NCBI GenBank assembly: GCA_947630325.1
Contig: CANRHB010000017.1
Coordinates: 1-35,378 of the forward strand
DNA: 35,378 nucleotides
Direction: 5' to 3'
DNA from: an uncultured Clostridia bacterium
GTDB lineage: Bacteria; Bacillota; Clostridia; Christensenellales; Borkfalkiaceae
In this document: positions 31,050-35,378 of the stretch, piece by piece
Layout: each line of letters opens with the position of its first letter
Position numbering within the stretch: the first letter of the stretch is position 1
Program-made: the position numbers and the translations under genes
The notes under the pieces: generated by a model
Told to the model about the DNA's origin: nothing
Seen by the model: only the letters and a program-made list of their open reading frames with translations
The model's database searches: none

Positions 31050-31093
31050 GTTGACCTCCGTATTTCCCGAGAGGGAAATTCTTCCATAAGTCT

Positions 31094-31122
31094 ATTTTAC
31101 CTGTTCTTGCCCGTTCCGTCAA
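31094..31122 (-). promoter_or_regulatory. Promoter of the cyclophilin-like lipoprotein gene
   Basis: On the minus strand TTGACG (31122-31117), 17 bp and TAAAAT (31099-31094) are present. A small ATTTCCC/GGGAAAT hairpin (31062-31079) lies in the leader just before the ribosome-binding site. Confidence 0.8.
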
Positions 31123-31193
31123 GTGCTTTTTCATCAATTCGCGTGAAAATTGTGCAAAAACCGTGCGGAGGGGTACCAAAACCCCTTTCCAAA

Positions 31194-31560
31194 ATGTCAT
31201 GTTGAGCGGAGCGAAGCGGAGTCGAAACATCTCTACCTTGGTTTTAATAATGTGAGATTTCTCCACTTCGCTCACGGGCTCGCTTTGGTCGAAATGACAT
31301 ATTTAGAACGAAGGACACCACCCTACCCCCTCCTAAGGAAGAGGCAAGCGGGAACACCCCACGCCCAACGGAACCCCCTCCACCGGAGGGGGACGAAGGG
31401 GGTGGGCAGTCCTAATTCACGTCATTCCGAGCGTAGTCGAGGAATGTCCTTATTATATTGCAGACACCCTTCGACTTCGCTCAGGGTGACGTATTTTAGA
31501 AAACCCCCACCTGTCTCACTACGTTCGTCACCCGCCCCCTTAAAAAGGGGGCAGGTCATA
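31194..31560. repeat. Intergenic repeat mosaic upstream of the structured RNA
   Basis: No gene is supported. At 31194-31302 is a unit bounded by ATGTCAT and ATGACAT. Its middle (about 31231-31270) is the reverse complement of about 12771-12811. GGAGGGGG palindromes lie at about 31365-31400, a family D unit (ACACCCTTCGACTTCGCTC then AGGGTGACGTA) at about 31463-31502, and a CCCCCAC palindromic unit at about 31503-31560. Confidence 0.8.
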
Positions 31561-31577
31561 AAACTTTTGCAAAAGGC

Positions 31578-31606
31578 TTGCAATTCGCGCGCCGCTGTGC
31601 TATACT
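31578..31606 (+). promoter_or_regulatory. Promoter of the structured RNA and downstream exported-protein gene
   Basis: TTGCAA (31578-31583), 17 bp and TATACT (31601-31606) predict a start at about 31613, exactly at the base of the closing stem of the RNA. Confidence 0.85.
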
Positions 31607-31611
31607 GAACC

Positions 31612-31776
31612 TACCACGCAAATTGAATAAATTTCAAAGTGCGAGAACACAATCCTTCGGCATTGTGTATCTCTTTATTTCTCGTGCTTTGAAAGAGTAG
31701 AGGCTTCAATTTGTGTGGTAACAAATTCGGAGATACCATGCAGGTGTGTTTCCGAGTTTGGAAACACACTTTTTTT
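31612..31776 (+). ncRNA. Unassigned structured leader RNA with pseudoknot, antiterminator and terminator (riboswitch candidate)
   Basis: P1 pairs 31612-31627 with 31705-31720 (16 bp, one G-U). P2 pairs 31632-31647 with 31679-31694 (16 bp with tandem U-G/G-U in the middle). P3 pairs 31648-31653 with 31662-31667 and ends in a C-UUCG-G loop. TATCTC (31668-31673) can pair with GAGATA (31730-31735) as a pseudoknot. The segment 31722-31736 can instead pair with 31746-31760 (15 bp, three G-U) to form an antiterminator, which excludes both the pseudoknot and the terminator stem 31744-31753/31760-31769 followed by seven T. The next gene's ribosome-binding site is five bases after the T-run. This is the logic of a transcriptional switch. 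I see no match to riboswitch cores I know, nor a T-box. Confidence 0.75.
31744..31776 (+). terminator. Conditional terminator in the leader of the exported-protein gene
   Basis: GTGTGTTTCC (31744-31753) pairs with GGAAACACAC (31760-31769), with a 6-base loop and seven T after it. It stands between the only visible promoter and the gene, so it must be read through for expression. Confidence 0.92.
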
Positions 31777-31794
31777 ATGCAAAAGGAGACAAAG

Positions 31795-32868
31795 ATGAAA
31801 ACAAACAAAACATCGCACAAAAAATTTACAGCTTTGCGCGGGCTTGCAAAGCGCATTTTTACCATTTTGCTTGCGGGCGCGATGGTTTTTCCCGTGGCGC
31901 TTTCGGCAAGCGCGTGCAGGGTCACGATCACCGATAACGGCGACGGCACCTTTAACATTGACCCTGCGAACCCGAACGATAAAGACAACACGGGCAGTAG
32001 CCAAGGAAACACGAATACGCCGCAGGACAATCAAACGACCCCCAAAGAGCCCGATTACAGCAAATACAGCCCCCTCTTGCAGGAAGTTTTGAATGACCCC
32101 GAATATGATGAACTTTATCGGATGTATAAGAGCAATGAGTTGTATGAAGCGAGCTCCCATGTTGACATAGGAACAAATCTCTTAGAGGCAATCTCCTATG
32201 ACTTTTTAGCGAGCAAGAACGAAGATATTGATGGGATAAAAAAGGGTGCTGTGTCCGTAGGCGCAAATTTATATATTGTTGAAAATGAAAATTTTTACAT
32301 ATATAGTAAATTAAACGTTGGCTATGGAGTCGAAAATGGAGAGAACTATATCCACCAATATCTCCTGCAATACAAAATCACCGAGCAAGAGCTGAAAGAC
32401 TTGACCATGCTCTATAACGGCAGATATTTTCAAGGACCCGTGATGTTCCAACACCTCGCCTCCAAACAAACCCCGAAGGTGATAGAAGAATTTAGTATAG
32501 AGGAAAAAACTTATATAGGGCTTTTAAGCTGCTTAAATAACCAAAAAAGCATCCGTGATTCGGTTGGGTTAAGTTCGGTTAGTTCTTTTATCGTAAAAGA
32601 ACTTGAAACCGAACCGATCAATGATCAATTAAATTATTATTTAACGATAGATATGATTTCAGATACTGTATCCAATCTTAGTGTAACGCAAAGAGAACTC
32701 AAAACTGCAACTATTAAAATAAGATATATTACGAGAGCTGATTTTAGCAATAATATATTTTCAATGAATACATACAATATATTTAAAATTACAGAAAATT
32801 CCGACTCCACACCGATTACATATTTCCAATTAGATCACGCGTTCAAAAATTTCAAAGACCGACTGTAA
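31795..32868 (+). CDS. Exported (probable lipo-) protein of unknown function under the structured RNA
   Basis: The 357-residue protein starts after AAGGAG and has a long signal peptide: a basic N-region (KTNKTSHKK, RGLAKR), a hydrophobic core FTILLAGAMVFPVAL, and then SASAC with Cys41, a slightly unusual lipobox. A low-complexity linker rich in Asn, Thr, Asp and Pro follows at about 48-85. The rest (about 88-357) is an unrecognised globular region with many Tyr, Ile and Asn (YSKYSPLLQEVLNDPEYDEL, ENYIHQYLLQYKITEQEL). From about 32150 the DNA is clearly richer in A and T than the neighbouring genes, which hints at a different origin. The start at 31795 was chosen over the in-frame ATG at 31711, which lies within the structured RNA. 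Confidence 0.8.
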   Translation: MKTNKTSHKKFTALRGLAKRIFTILLAGAMVFPVALSASACRVTITDNGDGTFNIDPANPNDKDNTGSSQGNTNTPQDNQTTPKEPDYSKYSPLLQEVLNDPEYDELYRMYKSNELYEASSHVDIGTNLLEAISYDFLASKNEDIDGIKKGAVSVGANLYIVENENFYIYSKLNVGYGVENGENYIHQYLLQYKITEQELKDLTMLYNGRYFQGPVMFQHLASKQTPKVIEEFSIEEKTYIGLLSCLNNQKSIRDSVGLSSVSSFIVKELETEPINDQLNYYLTIDMISDTVSNLSVTQRELKTATIKIRYITRADFSNNIFSMNTYNIFKITENSDSTPITYFQLDHAFKNFKDRL

Positions 32869-33630
32869 CCCCGCCCGCGGGCAAAATTGAGGTACCCCCT
32901 CCCCTACCCCTCCCCCAACAAGTTGGGGGAGGGCAAGAGTAGAACCCCCTCCTGCGGAGGGGGACTAAGGGGGTGGGCTCTCGGCGCGCTCGCGTCATGC
33001 TGAGCCGAACTGTGGGTACGCAGTCCGCAAAAGCAAGTCCGCGAAGGCATCTTGGTACGTCTTGGTTTGGTTTTGAACGTACTTGGACGTAGCAAGATTC
33101 CCTCGGGGACTATCCATGTCGAACTTTGTTATTGCCTGTACGGCTACTTCGCCTTGCGGCTCGTGCCGCGCTTAGAGAAACAGAACAGCGCGCGGGGCGG
33201 AATGACGCAACGAAACTGCGGCGCCCCCTCCCCTACCCCTCCCCCAACACGTTGGGGGAGGGCGAGAATAGAACCCCCTCCTGCGGAGGGGGACTAAGGG
33301 GGTGGGCTCTCGGCGCGCCCGCGTCATGCTGCCCCGCCCGCACGTTCTATGTTGCCTAAGGGCGGCACGAGGAGCCTGCGACGAAGTAGCGAAGCGAGAC
33401 TGAGGGGTTTTCAGAAACCCTTTCCCCCGCTTCGCGGGTACTTTCCCTAAAAGGGACAGCAAGGGAAAACAAAACGCCATTCTCAAATCACGTCATGTTG
33501 AGCCTGTCGAAACATGTCCTTGTTGTAATGCGGACACCCTTCGGCTACGCTCAGGGTGACGTATTTAGAACAGTGCGGGCGGGGCAGGGTGACGTATTCG
33601 GAACAGCGCGCGGGTCGAAATGACAAATTT
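32869..33630. repeat. Large gene-free repeat mosaic before pnp
   Basis: No gene is supported in about 760 bp. Family C palindromes lie at 32894-32939 and 33223-33268. Each is followed by the same CCCCCTCCTGCGGAGGGGG unit and a shared AAGGGGGTGGGCTCTCGGCG tract (about 32945-32990 and 33273-33318). A family A copy is at about 32994-33120. A family D unit is at about 33532-33571. Further copies of CCCGCTTCGCGGG type lie near 33425-33440. Confidence 0.8.
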
Positions 33631-33660
33631 AGCCTCTCCAAAAAAAGGAGAGGCTTTTCG
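33631..33660. terminator. Hairpin downstream of pnp
   Basis: AGCCTCTCC (33631-33639) pairs with GGAGAGGCT (33647-33655) around seven A. The plus strand has TTTTCG after it; the minus strand, needed for pnp, has only AAATTTG, so efficiency for pnp is uncertain. Confidence 0.55.
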
Positions 33661-33671
33661 ATTTGCAATTT

Positions 33672-35378
33672 TTAATTGAGTTTTTCGAGAAGTTTGAAGT
33701 CGATGCCCTTTTCGCCGATCTTGATGATCTCCACCTTGACGGTGTCGCCGATGGAGAGCACGTCCTCAACCTTCTCCACGCGGTGGTTGGAGAGCTTGGA
33801 GATATGGATCATGCCATCCTTCCCGGGGGCGAACTCAACGAACGCGCCCATGGTGGAGAGAATGCGCACGACCGTGCCGATGAACATATCCCCCACTTCG
33901 GGATCGTGCACGATGCTCTCGATGATCGCCTTGGCGCGATGTGCGCTCTCGGGATCGCCGTAGGACGCGATGCACACGGTGCCGTCGTCCTCGATGTCGA
34001 TCTTGGTGCCCGTCTCCGCAATGATGGAGTTGATGACCTTGCCCTGCTTGCCGACGACGTCGCCGATCTTCTCGGGGTCGATGGAGAAGGAGATGATGCG
34101 GGGCGCGTACTTGGAAAGGTCGGGAGCGACCTCGGGCACGCAGGCGAGCATCTTGGAGAGAATGAACTGTCTGCCCTCGTTCGCCTGTTCGATGGCGGTG
34201 TGCATGATCTCTTCGGAAATGCCCTTGATCTTGATATCCATCTGAATGGCCGTGATGCCCTTCATCGTGCCTGCGACCTTGAAGTCCATGTCGCCGAGGA
34301 AGTCCTCAAGTCCTTGAATATCGGTCATGACGCGGAATTCGCCCGTCTCCTGGTTCTTGATGAGCCCCATTGCAACGCCCGCAACGGGAGCCTTGATGGG
34401 CACGCCTGCGTCCATGAGCGCCATGGTGGAGCCGCACACGGAGGCCATCGAGGAAGAGCCGTTGGAGGAGAGAATGTCGTTGACCACGCGGATGGCGTAA
34501 GGGAACTCTTCCTTAGAGGGAATGACGGGTTCCAACGCACGTTCCGCAAGTGCGCCGTGGCCGATCTCACGTCTGCCGGGGCTCCTCAACGCCTTCGCCT
34601 CGCCCGTGCAGTAGCCGGGGAAGTTGTATTGGTGCATATAGCGCTTCTCGGTCTCGTCGTCGAGCCCTTCGAGCTTCTGCGCCGCCGCAAGCATATCGAG
34701 AGTGCAGGTGGTAAGGGTCTGCGTCTGGCCGCGGGTGAACACTGCCGAACCGTGCACACGGGGCAAAACTCCCCTCTCGCACCAGATGGGACGGATGTCC
34801 TTGAGCCCTCTGCCGTCGGGACGAATGCCCTTATCGAAGATCTTGGCGCGCACTTTCTCCTTGGTAAGGTAGTAGAGGCTGTCCTTGATCTCCCGCGTGT
34901 TGTCGGGATAGATGTCTTTGAAGTGCTCGAGGGTCTCGGCGTCCACCTGATCCTGTCTGTTCTGACGCTCCGTTCTGTCGAAGGTATCGAGCGCCCAGTC
35001 GAGCTTGTCCGAGGCAAATGCGCGGACTGCCGCGTCGATGTCCTCGGGAATGTGATAGAGTTCGATCTCCTTCTTGGGCTTGCCGACGGCGGGGACGATC
35101 GTCTCCTCGATGAAGGCGCAGATCTTTTCGATCTCATGCTGGCCGAACATGATCGCGCCGACCATTTCGTCGTTGGTGACCTCGTTCGCGCCCGCTTCGA
35201 TCATGAGAATGGCGTCCTTGGTGCCCGCGAGGTTGAGGTGAATGGTGCTCTTTTCGCGCTGTGCGCTGTCGGGGTTGATGACGTACTGTCCGTCCACGAG
35301 ACCGACGACCACCGAGCCCGTGGGACCCGCCCAGGGAATATCGGAGATCGCAAGGGCGATGGAAGAGCCGATCATCGC
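33672..35378 (-). CDS. pnp: Polyribonucleotide nucleotidyltransferase (PNPase), N-terminus beyond the window
   Basis: PNPase degrades RNA phosphorolytically from the 3' end and belongs to the RNA degradosome. The visible 569 codons run from AMIGSSIALAISDIPW in the first RNase PH-like domain through the helical linker. The second RNase PH domain follows (RPDGRGLKDIRPIWCERGVL, GSAVFTRGQTQTL, GDMDFKVAGTMKGITAIQMD with the active-site Asp residues). A KH domain (IGDVVGKQGKVINSIIAETG) and a C-terminal S1 domain (GTVVRILSTMGAFVEFAPGK) complete it. The frame is open at the right edge, with about 120-130 residues missing. The ATG at 35375 is internal, not the start. Confidence 0.97.
   Translation of the reverse strand, partial: AMIGSSIALAISDIPWAGPTGSVVVGLVDGQYVINPDSAQREKSTIHLNLAGTKDAILMIEAGANEVTNDEMVGAIMFGQHEIEKICAFIEETIVPAVGKPKKEIELYHIPEDIDAAVRAFASDKLDWALDTFDRTERQNRQDQVDAETLEHFKDIYPDNTREIKDSLYYLTKEKVRAKIFDKGIRPDGRGLKDIRPIWCERGVLPRVHGSAVFTRGQTQTLTTCTLDMLAAAQKLEGLDDETEKRYMHQYNFPGYCTGEAKALRSPGRREIGHGALAERALEPVIPSKEEFPYAIRVVNDILSSNGSSSMASVCGSTMALMDAGVPIKAPVAGVAMGLIKNQETGEFRVMTDIQGLEDFLGDMDFKVAGTMKGITAIQMDIKIKGISEEIMHTAIEQANEGRQFILSKMLACVPEVAPDLSKYAPRIISFSIDPEKIGDVVGKQGKVINSIIAETGTKIDIEDDGTVCIASYGDPESAHRAKAIIESIVHDPEVGDMFIGTVVRILSTMGAFVEFAPGKDGMIHISKLSNHRVEKVEDVLSIGDTVKVEIIKIGEKGIDFKLLEKLN

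Noticed and set aside
31150..31608. ORF across the repeat mosaic
   Set aside because: Its translation only reflects the GC palindromes and family D units; no start signal and no coding character.
31612..31776. Structured RNA read as 6S RNA, a T-box or a lysine or c-di-GMP riboswitch
   Set aside because: No T-box sequence (AGGGTGG-type), no lysine or c-di-GMP core motifs were seen. A terminator-antiterminator pair next to a gene start is not expected for 6S RNA. A covariance search is needed to be sure.
33172..33486. ORFs in the repeat block before pnp
   Set aside because: They consist of repeat sequence shared with other intergenic regions in other frames.
35373..35375. ATG at 35375 as the pnp start
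   Set aside because: The frame continues to the window edge, and the sequence before and after is the interior of the first RNase PH domain.

Overview
The window looks like a chromosomal segment from a GC-rich member of the Clostridia (Bacillota). The reasons are the tig-clpP-clpX, rpsB-tsf / pyrH-frr-uppS-cdsA-dxr-rseP and lon-engB gene orders, an RqcH homologue, an ECF-type thiamine transporter under a TPP riboswitch, a RuvX joined to a YrzB-like DUF1292 domain, and about a dozen sigma-A-type promoters that nearly all have a 17-bp spacer. A more exact placement (for example Christensenellales-like) would be a guess. Everything here was read from sequence by eye; no searches were run.

Layout. 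1-2534 (minus): clpX (cut by the left edge), clpP and tig. 3207-4856 (plus): rqcH. 4895-5476 (minus): a YfbR-type HD nucleotidase. 5560-6951 (plus): TPP riboswitch, attenuator and a thiT with an added N-terminal membrane domain. 7001-12556 (minus): pyrH-frr-uppS-cdsA-dxr-rseP, with its own promoter. 13146-14857 (minus): rpsB-tsf with a structured leader, separated from pyrH by a block of repeats. 15097-18001 (minus): lon-engB. 18194-19927 (minus): ruvX-DUF1292, a small membrane protein and a Myb/SANT-like protein. 19996-20877 (plus): an unrecognised protein. 33672-35378 (minus): pnp, cut by the right edge.

The accessory part, 21228-30030, is a redox island of two minus-strand operons. The first is marR, flavodoxin, FMN reductase, CMD-cupin and a flavodoxin/cyclophilin-like lipoprotein. 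The second is an O-acetyltransferase, Fe-alcohol dehydrogenase, alpha/beta hydrolase and a flavodoxin/aldo-keto-reductase lipoprotein, with a divergent lysR. Operator-like repeats sit in both regulatory regions. The content suggests a response to quinones, aldehydes or other electrophiles (inference).

The strongest candidate for something undescribed is at 31612-31776. A promoter-driven RNA has a 16-bp closing stem, a second 16-bp helix, a UUCG-capped hairpin and a potential pseudoknot. It is followed by mutually exclusive 15-bp antiterminator and 10-bp terminator hairpins directly before an unknown exported-protein gene. I could not match it to a riboswitch class I know. Two other notable signals are an intergenic GC-rich palindromic repeat that also lies in frame inside rseP next to a 24-bp tandem repeat, and several genes whose promoters predict leaderless mRNAs. 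Five intergenic blocks are mosaics of the same short repeat families.
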